A DNA stretch of 64,000 nucleotides from Paractinoplanes pyxinae (GTDB taxonomy: Bacteria; Actinomycetota; Actinomycetes; Mycobacteriales; Micromonosporaceae). Made by a program: the position numbers and the translations under genes. Below are positions 38,871 to 47,611 of this stretch, piece after piece (within the stretch, counting starts at the first letter, position 1; the number at the start of each line of letters is the position of its first letter). The notes below the pieces were generated by a model. That model made no database searches. It was not told where the DNA came from and saw only the letters and a program-made list of their open reading frames with translations. The stretch is taken from assembly GCF_026626335.1 (NCBI RefSeq), contig NZ_JAPNTZ010000001.1, positions 930,001 to 994,000 on the forward strand, written 5' to 3'.

Positions 38871-40774
38871 CTCATGGTCCGCTTGCGGGCCAGGGCCTCG
38901 AAGGCGAGCAGGGACTCCGGGTTGGCCAGGGCGCCCTTCGCGGCGGCTGCTTCGACCGGGGTTCCGGTCAGGATGCGCTTGACCGGGACCTCGAGTTTCT
39001 TTGCCGAGAGGGTGCGGGGGACTGCTCGTACGGCGTGGATCTCGTCGGGGATGTGGCGCGGGGAGAGGGCGGATCGCAGTTCGGTGCGGATTCGGTGGCG
39101 CAGGGGGTCGTCCAGGTTGTGGCCGTCGGCGGGGACGACGAAGAGCATGAGAGTGTCGGGCTCGAGGTGGACCACCAGGGAGTCGGCGATCTCGGGCAGG
39201 TTGTCGACTACGGCGTAGAACTCTGAGGTTCCCAGGCGTACGCCGCCGCGATTCAGGGTCGCGTCGGAGCGGCCGGTTATGACGCAGGAGCCGTCGGGGG
39301 CGATGGTGATCCAGTCGCCGTGGCGCCAGACGCCGGGGAAGACGTCGAAGTAGGCCTCGCGGTAGCGGTGGCCGCCGGGGTCGTTCCAGAAGGCGACCGG
39401 CATGCTCGGCATGGGGGCGGTGATGACCAGCTCGCCCAGCTCGTCGATGACGGGGTGGCCGGCGGGGTCGTAGGCCTCGACCCGGGCGCCCAAGGCACGG
39501 CAGGCGATCCTGCCCTCGTGGACGGGGAGCAGGGGCACGCCGCCCACGAAGCCGGTGCACACGTCCGTACCGCCGGACAGCGATTGCAGCTGCACCTGGC
39601 GGCCGACCGACTCGTACACCCAGTGGTAGCCCTCGGGTGGGAGCGGGGAACCGGTCGAGCCGATGGCCTTGAGATTCGGTTTCCGTGGGGTGAGGCCCGC
39701 CTTCCGTGAGGCCATCAGGAAGGCGGCGGACGTGCCGAAGTACGTGATGCCGGCCTCGTCGATCAGGTCCCACAGCTGCGACAGGCCCGGGTGACCGTCG
39801 TACAGCACGATGGACGCACCGACGGCGGGGGCGCCGGCCAGGAAGTTCCACATCATCCAGCCGGTGGTGGTGAACCAGAAGAAGCGGTCGCCGGGGCCGA
39901 GGTCGTGGTGCAGGGCCAGCATCTTCAGGTGTTCGAGCAGGATGCCGCCGTGGCCGTGGACGATCGGCTTGGGCAGACCGGTCGTGCCCGAGCTGTAGAG
40001 GACGTAGAGCGGGTGGTCGAAAGGCACCGGCTCGTACGCCAGGGGGTCGTCGCCGGTGAGGTCGCTGAACGTGTCGTGGGCGGGGTCCAGATAGCCGATC
40101 GTCACCACATCACGCAGTGAGGGCAGGGCGGCGGTGATGGCCGCGACCTCGGACCGGCGGTCGATGGTCTTGTCGCCGTAGCGGTAGCCGTCGACGGCGA
40201 CCAGCAGCGCCGGCTCGATCTGCTGCCAGCGGTCGATGACGCTGCGCACGCCGAACTCGGGGGCGCACGACGAGAAGGTCGCGCCGAGGCTGGCGGTCGC
40301 GAGCATCAACACGTACGTCTCGGGGATGTTCGGCGCGTAGGCGGCGACCCGGTCACCGGGGCCGATGCCGCGCGCCCTCAAGCCGGCGCGCACTGCACGA
40401 ACATGTTCGCGCAATTCCGCGACGGTCAAAGTGAGCGTTCTGCGCGTCTGACTATGAGCGAAGATGGCCGTTTCGTCGTCGGCGCGGCCAGGCATGCGCA
40501 GAACATGTTCGGCGTAGTTGAGCGTGGCGCCCGGGAACCACTTCGCGCCCGGCATCGACGCGCCGTCCGGCAGCACGCCGGACGGCTGGTCGTGCGCGAT
40601 CACACCGAAGTAGTCCCAGATCGACTGCCAGAACGCGGGCAGGTCGTCGACCGACCACTGCCACAACGCCGCGTAGTCGGCGAACTCCAGGCCCCGGGTC
40701 CCCGAGAGCCACGACAGGTAGGCGCCGACGCGCGTGGTCTCGCGGACGTCCGGCGGCGGCTCCCACAGGGTCAA
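38867..40774 (-). CDS. Acetoacetyl-CoA synthetase
   Basis: 635 residues if started at TTG 40774, whose TTGA overlaps the SDR stop; a start at ATG 40816 is possible. An ANL-superfamily acyl-CoA ligase: ALWQWSVDDLPAFWQSIWDY and NYAEHVLR are typical of the AacS N-terminus. The AMP-binding loop is YVLYSSGTTGLPKPIVHGHG, then GDRFFWFTTTGWMMWNFLAG, and GRSDATLNRGGVRLGTSEFY at the hinge. AacS activates acetoacetate (or related 3-oxo acids) with ATP and CoA. With the SDR and cyclase it forms a three-gene leftward operon for degrading an acyl or keto compound. Confidence 0.88.
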   Translation of the reverse strand: MTLWEPPPDVRETTRVGAYLSWLSGTRGLEFADYAALWQWSVDDLPAFWQSIWDYFGVIAHDQPSGVLPDGASMPGAKWFPGATLNYAEHVLRMPGRADDETAIFAHSQTRRTLTLTVAELREHVRAVRAGLRARGIGPGDRVAAYAPNIPETYVLMLATASLGATFSSCAPEFGVRSVIDRWQQIEPALLVAVDGYRYGDKTIDRRSEVAAITAALPSLRDVVTIGYLDPAHDTFSDLTGDDPLAYEPVPFDHPLYVLYSSGTTGLPKPIVHGHGGILLEHLKMLALHHDLGPGDRFFWFTTTGWMMWNFLAGAPAVGASIVLYDGHPGLSQLWDLIDEAGITYFGTSAAFLMASRKAGLTPRKPNLKAIGSTGSPLPPEGYHWVYESVGRQVQLQSLSGGTDVCTGFVGGVPLLPVHEGRIACRALGARVEAYDPAGHPVIDELGELVITAPMPSMPVAFWNDPGGHRYREAYFDVFPGVWRHGDWITIAPDGSCVITGRSDATLNRGGVRLGTSEFYAVVDNLPEIADSLVVHLEPDTLMLFVVPADGHNLDDPLRHRIRTELRSALSPRHIPDEIHAVRAVPRTLSAKKLEVPVKRILTGTPVEAAAAKGALANPESLLAFEALARKRTMS

Positions 40775-41550
40775 GGCGCGACCATCCCGGCCGAGAGGTC
40801 GATGTCGGCGGCGCACAACCCCGGCATGTGCAGCATCGCGATGACCGCCGCGGCCACCTCGTCCTCGGTCAGCATGCGGTGCAGGGCGGCGCGCGAAACG
40901 AACGCTTCCTCGGCCTGTTCATAGGTGACGCCTGTTCGCTCAGCTTCGAGCGTGAAGTTGCGCGTCATGCGCGGGCCGTCGACCGGGCCCGGCGACAACG
41001 AGTTCACCGAGACACCGGCCGGGCCGACCTCGTAGGCCAGGGTGCGGGTCAGGCCGATCACCGCCATCTTGCTGGCGGTGTACGGCGTACGGCGGATCAG
41101 TGGCCGTTTGCCGCTGACCGAGGCCACATTGATGACGTCGCCGGCGCCGCGTTCGACCATGCCGGGCAGGAAGGCGCGGCACATCAGATAGGTGCCGCGC
41201 ACGTTGACCGCGAACACGTCGTCCCACTCGTCCGGCGCGATGTCGACCAGCGAGGCGACCGGCCCGGGAACGCCGGCGTTGTTGACGAGGATCGACACCG
41301 TCTCGCCGCTGAGTTCCGCCGCGAGGGCCTCGACGCTCGCCGGGTCGGAGACGTCGGCCGTGGCGGCCCGGATGTTCTTGCCCTCGACCGCTTCCAGCCG
41401 TTCCTGGTTGCGCCCGACCGCGACCACGGAGGCGCCCCGCTCGGCCAGGGCGAGCGTGATCGCCCGCCCCAGCCCGTTGCCGGCGCCCGTGACGACGGCC
41501 GTGCGGCCGGCGACCCGGTCGCTGCTCGCGGTTGACCCCGTGTGCGTCAT
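40771..41550 (-). CDS. SDR-family oxidoreductase
   Basis: 259 residues from ATG 41550, overlapping the cyclase stop by 4 nt. Classical SDR: cofactor loop AVVTGAGNGLGRAITLALAE, LVNNAGVPGP, active site Ser in INVASVSGKR, then YTASKMAVIGL (YxxxK), and SLSPGPVDGPRMTRN. A probable 3-hydroxyacyl or alcohol dehydrogenase in the operon with AacS, e.g. making a 3-oxo acid for activation. Cofactor: the second strand reads VVAVGRNQERL, which favours NADP over NAD by the Arg, but this is weak. Confidence 0.88.
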   Translation of the reverse strand: MTHTGSTASSDRVAGRTAVVTGAGNGLGRAITLALAERGASVVAVGRNQERLEAVEGKNIRAATADVSDPASVEALAAELSGETVSILVNNAGVPGPVASLVDIAPDEWDDVFAVNVRGTYLMCRAFLPGMVERGAGDVINVASVSGKRPLIRRTPYTASKMAVIGLTRTLAYEVGPAGVSVNSLSPGPVDGPRMTRNFTLEAERTGVTYEQAEEAFVSRAALHRMLTEDEVAAAVIAMLHMPGLCAADIDLSAGMVAP

Positions 41551-42242
41551 GCCGCCTCGTCGAGCAAGGCCACAGCGCGGGTCGGACCGCCGTGCGCGCC
41601 GATCACCTTGAGCGGGAAGCCGACGAACGTGAACTTCTTGCCGACCAACTGGTCGAGGTTCGTCAGGTTCTCGTAGTGGGTGATGTGGTGCCGCCGGCAC
41701 ATCATGTGGCACGGGTACGACTTGCTGACCGGGTTGTCGGGGGTCGGGCTGTCCACGCCGAACGTCTTCACGCCGTGCTCGACGATCCACTCGCTGCCCG
41801 TCTCGCCCAGTCCCGGGAAGTCGGTGAGGTACTTGGCCTGAGCGGCGTACCGGCCGTGGGTTCCGGTGTGCAGCAACAGGATGTCGCCGCGCTCGACGCT
41901 CACCCCGTGCGCCTCCTGCGCCGCGTCCAGGTGCTCGGCCGTGATGTCCTGGTGGGCCTCGACGTGCGACACGTCCAGGCAGACGGCCGGGCCGTAGAAC
42001 AGGTCGAGCGACATCTGGTCGATGGTCTGCGCCGACGGGTCCGGGTCCAGGTGCGAGAACGAGTCGACGTGGGTCGGCCCGTTGTCGTTCATCATGAAAC
42101 CCTTGGTCTGGAACGAGAAGCCGCCCACGAAGCGCAGCGCCGTCTCCTCGTGCGACGCGTGGTCGAACACCACCGTCTTGAGATGCCCGGGGTAGACCTG
42201 CATGCCCTGGTAGATGTCCTGTGACAGGTCGACGAGGCGCAC
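41547..42242 (-). CDS. Cyclase-family metal hydrolase (kynurenine-formamidase-like)
   Basis: 231 residues from GTG 42242, preceded by GGAAGGAGAG. The fold starts RLVDLSQDIYQGMQVYPGH. The metal motif, usually HxGTHxDxPxH, reads NGPTHVDSFSHLD; the first His and Gly-Thr differ. Also seen: RGDILLLHTGTHGRYAA, and HGGPTRAVALLDEA at the end. The family opens amide or lactone rings (formamidase, isatin hydrolase, cyclases). It is first in the operon with SDR and AacS, so it probably opens a ring or cleaves a precursor. Confidence 0.8.
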   Translation of the reverse strand: MRLVDLSQDIYQGMQVYPGHLKTVVFDHASHEETALRFVGGFSFQTKGFMMNDNGPTHVDSFSHLDPDPSAQTIDQMSLDLFYGPAVCLDVSHVEAHQDITAEHLDAAQEAHGVSVERGDILLLHTGTHGRYAAQAKYLTDFPGLGETGSEWIVEHGVKTFGVDSPTPDNPVSKSYPCHMMCRRHHITHYENLTNLDQLVGKKFTFVGFPLKVIGAHGGPTRAVALLDEAA

Positions 42243-42383
42243 GGCGACTCTCCTTCCGCTCGGGTTGGGCGAACTGTATGACCGCCGTACGCCCGGGGGA
42301 CTCCCGTCGGGCAGCAGTTCTGAGCCCCGGCAGTGACGGCACACGACAGCCGTACGTGATCGGACCCGCCCTACCGTGGCCGG

Positions 42384-43235
42384 ATGACGACAGTGACGAC
42401 GGTCGGGGTGGTCGGCCTCGGCATCATGGGCTCGGCCATCAGCGGCCACCTGCTCGACGCCGGCTTCGACGTGATCGGCACCGACGTGTCCGAGGAAGCC
42501 ATGAAGACCTTCGACGGACGCCCCGCGCCCGACCTGGCCACGCTGGCCCGGGAGTCGGCGGTCGTGATCACCTCGCTGCCCAGCGCCGAGGCCGCGCTGC
42601 AGGTCTGCGCCGAGCTGGCGGATTCCGCCCGGGGCAACGTCGTCGTCGACACCTCGACGTTGTCGCTGGCCGTCAAGGAGCAGTGCCGCTCGTTGTTCGA
42701 GGAAGCTGAACTGCTGGACTGCCCGATCAGCGGAACGGGCGCCCAGGCCAAGGTGCGCGACCTGGTGATACTCGGCAGCGGCGACGAGGCGGCCTTCGCG
42801 ACGGCCCGTCCGGTGCTCGAGGCGTTCGCGCGCTCGGTGCGGCACCTCGGCCCGTTCGGCGACGGCACCCGGATGAAGCTGGTGGCCAACCTGCTCGTGT
42901 CGATCCACAACGCGTCTACGGCCGAGGCTTTCGCGCTCGGCGCGGCGGCCGGGCTCGACCCCACGGTGCTCTACGAGACCGTCCGGGACGGCGCCGGCGG
43001 CTCGGTCATCTTCGACAAGCGCGGTCCGCTGATGGTCCAGCGGTCGTACCGGCCGGCCACAGCCCGGGTCTCGATGTTCCTCAAGGACGTAGCGTTGGTG
43101 CGGGAACTGGCCGAGTCGGTCGGTGTGCCCACGCCGGTGCTCGACGCGACGCTGCCGCTCTACGAACGGGCGGCCGCGACCGGCTGGGCCGACGCCGACG
43201 CGGCCGCGCTGCTGGAAGTGCTGGAGGAGCGATGA
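42384..43235 (+). CDS. HIBADH-family NAD(P)-dependent oxidoreductase
   Basis: 283 residues from ATG 42384. Beta-hydroxyacid dehydrogenase: TVGVVGLGIMGSAISGHLLD (GxGxxG), VVITSLPSAEAALQVCAELA, DCPISGTGAQAKVRDLVILG in place of the usual DAPVSGG, RMKLVANLLVSIHNASTAEA with the catalytic Lys, and a C-terminal helical dimer part. It oxidises or reduces small 3-hydroxy acids. Its end overlaps the next gene by 4 nt. It is divergent from the cyclase operon (141 bp between; no strong operator seen there). Confidence 0.87.
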   Translation: MTTVTTVGVVGLGIMGSAISGHLLDAGFDVIGTDVSEEAMKTFDGRPAPDLATLARESAVVITSLPSAEAALQVCAELADSARGNVVVDTSTLSLAVKEQCRSLFEEAELLDCPISGTGAQAKVRDLVILGSGDEAAFATARPVLEAFARSVRHLGPFGDGTRMKLVANLLVSIHNASTAEAFALGAAAGLDPTVLYETVRDGAGGSVIFDKRGPLMVQRSYRPATARVSMFLKDVALVRELAESVGVPTPVLDATLPLYERAAATGWADADAAALLEVLEER

Positions 43236-43639
43236 CACCGATCACCCTGGCCCGGGCCGACGAGCTGGCCGACGGCACGCTGCGGCACGCCCGCTCGATC
43301 GACGCCGCGCCCCTGGCCGTGGTGGTGATGGACGCCGGCGGTCACCCGGTGGTCGTCAAGCGCGAGGACGGCGCGGGCATCCTGCGCGTCGAGATCGCCA
43401 CGGCCAAGGCCTACGGGGCCCTGGGCATGGGAATGTCGTCCCGGCAGATCGCCGAGCGGGCCGAGCACCAGCCGGCCTTCTTCACCTCGCTCGCCGCCGC
43501 GACGGACGGCCGACTGGCCCCCGCGGCCGGCGGCGTCCTCATCCGCGACGCCGACGGCGCGGTGCTGGGCGCGATCGGCGTCAGCGGCGACACCTCCGAC
43601 GTCGACGAGGCGTGCGCGCTAGCGGCTCTCGCGAATTAA
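43232..43639 (+). CDS. HbpS/GlcG-family protein
   Basis: 135 residues, ATGA overlap with the HIBADH gene. Family pattern: APLAVVVMDAGGHPVVVKRE, DGAGILRVEIATAKAYGALG, AAGGVLIRDADGAVLGAIGV and SGDTSDVDEACALAALA. GlcG/HbpS proteins are small octamers found with glycolate, diol and heme-related genes; some bind heme, others cobalamin-linked partners. It probably accompanies the dehydrogenase. Its last 21 nt overlap the convergent gene. Confidence 0.9.
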   Translation: MTPITLARADELADGTLRHARSIDAAPLAVVVMDAGGHPVVVKREDGAGILRVEIATAKAYGALGMGMSSRQIAERAEHQPAFFTSLAAATDGRLAPAAGGVLIRDADGAVLGAIGVSGDTSDVDEACALAALAN

Positions 43640-44167
43640 TTCTTCGCGGTACGAGTGGTCGGCCGTCGCGCTCTCGTCGTTGACCAGCGCGCCGTTGGCC
43701 CACCACTGCGCCAGGCCGCGGCCCATCTCCTGACCCGCCTTGGTGTGCACGCAGAGCGCGTAGTCCGGAACGGTGACCACCGACTCGCCGCGTTCGACCC
43801 TGGTGGTCACCCAGTCGGCGTGCTCGGAACTGGTGCGGTCCTTGCGAGCCAGCGCCAGGAAGCGGACGGCGTGCACGGCCATCATGGTGTCCCCGCCCGG
43901 CGTGGCGTCGAAGTTCCGGCGCAGGCACTCGATGAGCAGCGGGGCCATCGGCTCGCCCAGCCCGATGTCCTCGACGGCGATCAACGCGAGGCGCTGCCAC
44001 AGATGGGCGGCCACCTCGGCCGACGTGGAAAGCATTTCGTACGCGGCCAGCACGGCGTTGTCGACGCTGGATCGGCGGATTTCCTTCTGCAGCACCGAAA
44101 CCAGCTGGTCGACCGGAATCCCGCGCGGCGAAACCACGTCGCTGTAGGGGATCTGTTCGTCGGTCAT
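43619..44167 (-). CDS. Stand-alone MgsA/RarA C-terminal-like protein
   Basis: 182 residues from ATG 44167 (ATG 44173 also in frame; AGGAAGG fits 44167 better). The helical part GIPVDQLVSVLQKEIRRSSV, LWQRLALIAVEDIGLGEPMA and HAVRFLALARKDRTSSEHAD resembles the C-terminal domain of the replication AAA+ protein MgsA/RarA (KGLRxSDxDAALYW, ASEDIGLADP). The ATPase part is absent. I infer a paralogous, free-standing domain of unknown role. The call rests on pattern memory. Confidence 0.5.
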   Translation of the reverse strand: MTDEQIPYSDVVSPRGIPVDQLVSVLQKEIRRSSVDNAVLAAYEMLSTSAEVAAHLWQRLALIAVEDIGLGEPMAPLLIECLRRNFDATPGGDTMMAVHAVRFLALARKDRTSSEHADWVTTRVERGESVVTVPDYALCVHTKAGQEMGRGLAQWWANGALVNDESATADHSYREELIRESR

Positions 44168-44308
44168 GGTCATCCCTTCCTGTCGCGTCGCAAGGCGCGT
44201 CCGGAACCCGGAAGGGGCCTACCTGATCCGATCTGAACACACTGGGCCGACGGGCGCAACCGCGCTAATTGACTCGCGGCCGGGGCGAAATCGAGTGACC
44301 ATGCCGCC

Positions 44309-45751
44309 ATGTCGGCAGAAGTGCGCGTGGTGGCCGGAGTCGTCCAAGGCCGGTGGGAGTCCGATGTCGCAGTCTTCCGCGGGATCCCGTACGCGGCGCC
44401 GCCGGTCGGGGCCGGCCGGTTCGCGGCGCCGCGGGCGGTGGAGCGCTGGGACGGCGTACGGGCGGCTTTGTCGTACGGTCCGGCCGCCCCGCAGAGTTCG
44501 GGAAACACCGAGGACGACGACTGGCTGACGGTCAATGTCTGGTCGCCCGTGCTGGACCGGGCGGCGAAGCTTCCGGTGATGGTGTGGATTCACGGCGGCG
44601 CGTACGTGATCGGGGCCGCCAGCCAGCCGGAGTTCGACGGCAGCCGGGTTGCCCGCGAGGGTCGCGTCGTGCTGGTGAGCTTCAACTACCGCCTCGGTGT
44701 GGAGGGATTCGCCTCCATCGCGGGGGCACCGGACAACCGCGGGTTGCTCGATCAGGTGGCCGCGCTGGAATGGGTGCGGGACAACATCGCCGGGTTCGGC
44801 GGCGACCCGGGGCAGGTGACGGTCTTCGGGGAGTCGGCCGGTGGGGGTTCGGTGGCCGCGCTGCTCGCCATGCCGCGGGCGGCCGGGCTGTTCCGGCGGG
44901 CGATCGCGCAAAGCGTTCCCGGCACGTTCTTCTCGCCCGAGCTGGCGGCCGACATCGCTGCCGCCTGCGCAGCCGAGCTCGATCTGCGGCCCACCGTCGG
45001 CGACCTGGCCGGCGTCGACCCGGACCTGCTGGTGGCGGCCGCGGACGCGGTCACCGCTGGGAAGGCGGACCGCTGGGGCCCGGCCGGGTACCGCTCGGTT
45101 CTGTTCGCCCCCGTCGTCGACGGCGACGTCCTGCCGCAGACGCCGTGGCAGGCCTTGGCCGCCGGCGCGGCGCGGGAGGTCACCCTGCTCGCCGGGCACA
45201 CCCGCGACGAACAGCGGCTGTTCACCGCGATGACCGGATTGCTGGGTCAGATCACGCCGGCCGCCGCGGCCGAGGCCTTGGACATCCTCGCGCCCGCCCC
45301 GGACGGCGCCCGGCGCTACCGGTCGGCCTTTCCGGACGCGGGGCCCGACGAGCTGTACGAGCTGGTGAACTCCGACTGGTTGTTCCGGATGCCGTCCGTA
45401 CGCCTGGCCGACGCGCACATCGCGGGCGGCGGCCGGGCTTTCGTCTACGAACTGACGTGGGCCGCGCCGGAACTGGGCGCCTGCCACGGACTGGACATCC
45501 CGCTCCTGTTCGGCAATGGGCCCACTTTGCCTCTGAGCGCCGAGCCCGGCTCGGACGCGGCTGCCGTGTCGAAGCAGATGCGCACCGCTTGGACCGCCTT
45601 CGCCGCCCACGGCGACCCCGGCTGGGCCGCCTACGACGTCGCCGGCCACCTGACCCGGATCTTCGACGTGCCCGGTGCCGTTATGCCGTACCCGGAAAGC
45701 TCTTCGCTCGAGATCTGGAAGGACCACCCCTTCGCGCCGCTCGAACGGTGA
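44309..45751 (+). CDS. Type B carboxylesterase
   Basis: 480 residues from ATG 44309. Carboxylesterase family markers: VAVFRGIPYAAPPVGAGRF, the oxyanion loop VMVWIHGGAYVIGAAS, LGVEGF, LDQVAALEWVRDNIAGFGGD, and the nucleophile elbow TVFGESAGGGSVAALLAMP near residue 178. The likely catalytic His lies in ACHGLDIPLLFG. No signal peptide, so it is cytosolic. It hydrolyses carboxylic esters; substrate not predictable. It is divergent from the MgsA-like gene and 42 nt upstream of the GntR regulator. Confidence 0.9.
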   Translation: MSAEVRVVAGVVQGRWESDVAVFRGIPYAAPPVGAGRFAAPRAVERWDGVRAALSYGPAAPQSSGNTEDDDWLTVNVWSPVLDRAAKLPVMVWIHGGAYVIGAASQPEFDGSRVAREGRVVLVSFNYRLGVEGFASIAGAPDNRGLLDQVAALEWVRDNIAGFGGDPGQVTVFGESAGGGSVAALLAMPRAAGLFRRAIAQSVPGTFFSPELAADIAAACAAELDLRPTVGDLAGVDPDLLVAAADAVTAGKADRWGPAGYRSVLFAPVVDGDVLPQTPWQALAAGAAREVTLLAGHTRDEQRLFTAMTGLLGQITPAAAAEALDILAPAPDGARRYRSAFPDAGPDELYELVNSDWLFRMPSVRLADAHIAGGGRAFVYELTWAAPELGACHGLDIPLLFGNGPTLPLSAEPGSDAAAVSKQMRTAWTAFAAHGDPGWAAYDVAGHLTRIFDVPGAVMPYPESSSLEIWKDHPFAPLER

Positions 45752-45770
45752 GGCTTGCGGTGGCAACGAA

Positions 45771-45795
45771 ATGGTGCTGATCATGCTAGCACCAT
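45771..45795. promoter_or_regulatory. GntR operator overlapping the gntR start codon
   Basis: ATGGTGCT-GATCATGCT-AGCACCAT: perfect 8-bp arms and a 9-nt centre. The right arm includes the first two bases of the ATG (45794), so a leaderless or near-leaderless transcript with direct autorepression is likely. Confidence 0.68.
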
Positions 45796-46141
45796 GAGGT
45801 GGACAGTTGATCATTCGTCGCGGGAGCTGCTGCAGCACCAGATCGCGGGCTGCGTCCGGCACGGCGTGGCCTCGGGCGAGCTGGCGGTGGGGGAGCAGCT
45901 GCCACCCGCGGCCGAGCTGGCCGAGGCGCTGTCGGTCGACCGCAACACGGTGCTGGCCGCGTATCGCCAGCTGCGCGACGAGAACCTGCTCGAATTCCGC
46001 CGTGGCCGCGGGGCCCGGGTCGCCTCGGCCGTGACCGAGCCGGCCCCGGTCACCGAGGCGGCGCAGAGCCTGGTCGCCCTGGCCCGGGAACACGGCCTCG
46101 GCCGCGGTGACCTGATCCGCCTCATCGAAAAGCTGACCTGA
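45794..46141 (+). CDS. GntR-family regulator, YtrA subfamily
   Basis: 115 residues from ATG 45794. The winged helix reads RELLQHQIAGCVRHGVASGE, then LAVGEQLPPAAELAEALSVD, RNTVLAAYRQLRDENLLEFR and RGRGARVAS. The short helical tail without an FCD or UTRA domain is the YtrA type. These usually control adjacent membrane proteins; the next gene, 19 nt on, is one. It probably binds the palindrome at its own start. Confidence 0.92.
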   Translation: MRWTVDHSSRELLQHQIAGCVRHGVASGELAVGEQLPPAAELAEALSVDRNTVLAAYRQLRDENLLEFRRGRGARVASAVTEPAPVTEAAQSLVALAREHGLGRGDLIRLIEKLT

Positions 46142-46160
46142 CCCACCGGAGGGCGGAACC

Positions 46161-46613
46161 ATGACAGCCATCGCCGTCTACACCGGGCGTGCCACCAATT
46201 GGCCGTTCGTCGTGGTGAGCGCCGCGCTCGCCGTGCCTTTGCTGACGCTTGGAAACGCGGACTACGTCGTACCTCTGCTGGTTGCCGCGGCCGCCGTTCT
46301 GGTCAACGTGCTGACGGCCTCGAGCATCCGCACGGCCGCCGGCCCCAACGGCGTCAGCGTCCGCTTCGGCCTGCTCGGCCGGCCCCGCGCCACCTACCGC
46401 CTCGACCAGATCGAGCGGGCCGAGGTGGTCGACCTGCCCCTGTGGAACGTCTCGTGGGGCTTCTGGTGGACGATGCGCGGCACCTACTGCACCGTGCGCT
46501 CCGGTCCCGCGCTGCGCCTGACCCTGCGTACGGGCCGGACCGTGACCGTCACCGTCCCCGACCCGCAGGCCGCCGTGGCCGCGATCGGATCAGGGAACCG
46601 CGGCGGCTACTAA
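46161..46613 (+). CDS. Small membrane protein with PH-like region
   Basis: 150 residues from ATG 46161 (ribosome-binding site GGAGGGCGG). Two helices, WPFVVVSAALAVPLLTLGN and YVVPLLVAAAAVLVNVLTAS, then a beta-rich part: GVSVRFGLLGRPRATYRLDQ, IERAEVVDLPLWNVSWGFWW and LRLTLRTGRTVTVTVPDPQA, which resembles a bacterial PH-like domain. Proteins of this build often follow YtrA regulators. Function unknown. The last 24 nt overlap the convergent GH26-like gene. Confidence 0.7.
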   Translation: MTAIAVYTGRATNWPFVVVSAALAVPLLTLGNADYVVPLLVAAAAVLVNVLTASSIRTAAGPNGVSVRFGLLGRPRATYRLDQIERAEVVDLPLWNVSWGFWWTMRGTYCTVRSGPALRLTLRTGRTVTVTVPDPQAAVAAIGSGNRGGY

Positions 46614-47528
46614 TTCCTGGTAGGCGGCTACGCCGTCGGGGTCGAGGTAGCTGCCGGCGGGGACGGACGTGGCGCCGAGGTACCAGTTGTCGAGTTGCCA
46701 GTAGCTGATGATGCGGAAGTTGCGGGCGGTCAGCCAGGTTCGGGAGGCGCGGATGGCCGGGCCGCGGGAGGCGCGGGTGCCCTGGTCGTCGTCGATGCCC
46801 CACTCGGGGAGGGTCAGGGGGCGGCCTTGCGTGGAGAAGGCGTTGTACCAGCGGATCATGCGCGGGTCGGCGCCCACGCTGACCGGGTCGTCGGGCTCGC
46901 TGCCGCGGGTGCTGGCCTGCCAGTACAGGTCGAAGCCGTAGGCATCGGCCGAGGCGGCGGGGACGATCCAGTCGCGGATCTCGTTGTCGCCGCCGGTGCC
47001 GTTGTTGGTGACCCGGGTCGAGCCTGAACGCCACTGGTACGACATGTAGATGGGGACGACGTTGACGTTCGGATTGACCGTCTTGGCGATGGCGTAGACG
47101 CGCTGGAACGCGGCCACGAACTGGACGCCGGTCATGTCGTTCTCGGGCTCGTGGTTGTACGTGAGATAGCTGTCGGCCGGCATGGCGGCGGCGATGTTCT
47201 GGATCTCGGAGTCGCAGGTGCCGGCGGCCACGGCGGTCGGCGTGCACGAGGTCTTGAACGAGTACCAGAGCGTGGCGCCGTACGTGTTGTGGCAGGTCAG
47301 GGCGTCGGCCGGCGGCAGCTGGCCGGCCGAGGCGAAGACGCGGCGGATGCCCAGGTTGCCGAGGTGGGTCCGCTCGTCGAGGAAGCCGGCGCAGGTGTTG
47401 CCGCTGCCGACCACGTCGGCGGCCGACGTCGTGGCGCCGACGGCGAGCGTGGGGAGGGCCGCCGCCTGGACGGGGGCCGGGCCCGCGGCGATCGCGAGCA
47501 GGAGGGCGACGTGCGAGGCACCTATCAT
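46590..47528 (-). CDS. Secreted GH26-like glycoside hydrolase (probable beta-mannanase)
   Basis: 312 residues from ATG 47528, with a signal peptide (MIGASHVALLLAIAAGPAPV, cut near AQAA). The TIM barrel has PADSYLTYNHEPENDMTG, where Glu in NHEPE is the expected acid/base, VVPIYMSYQWRSGS, ADAYGFDLYWQAS and PLTLPEWGIDDDQG, with the nucleophile Glu in PEWG. The arrangement matches GH26 endo-mannanases or near relatives. No binding module is attached. A mannanase would fit the GH130 mannoside enzyme at 13390, but the loci are 32 kb apart. Confidence 0.75.
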   Translation of the reverse strand: MIGASHVALLLAIAAGPAPVQAAALPTLAVGATTSAADVVGSGNTCAGFLDERTHLGNLGIRRVFASAGQLPPADALTCHNTYGATLWYSFKTSCTPTAVAAGTCDSEIQNIAAAMPADSYLTYNHEPENDMTGVQFVAAFQRVYAIAKTVNPNVNVVPIYMSYQWRSGSTRVTNNGTGGDNEIRDWIVPAASADAYGFDLYWQASTRGSEPDDPVSVGADPRMIRWYNAFSTQGRPLTLPEWGIDDDQGTRASRGPAIRASRTWLTARNFRIISYWQLDNWYLGATSVPAGSYLDPDGVAAYQELVAAAVP

Positions 47529-47611
47529 GCCCGAACGCTAAGGCGGCCCATTGATAGATCGCCATACGGGAATGCGCGAAGAGTTATTCACTCATTACGA
47601 AGAGCAATGGT

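Noticed and set aside
40775..42342. Extension of the SDR frame upstream of 41550
   Set aside because: It lies in a different frame of the cyclase gene and is Arg/Gly-rich; the ATG at 41550 with ATGA overlap is the natural start.
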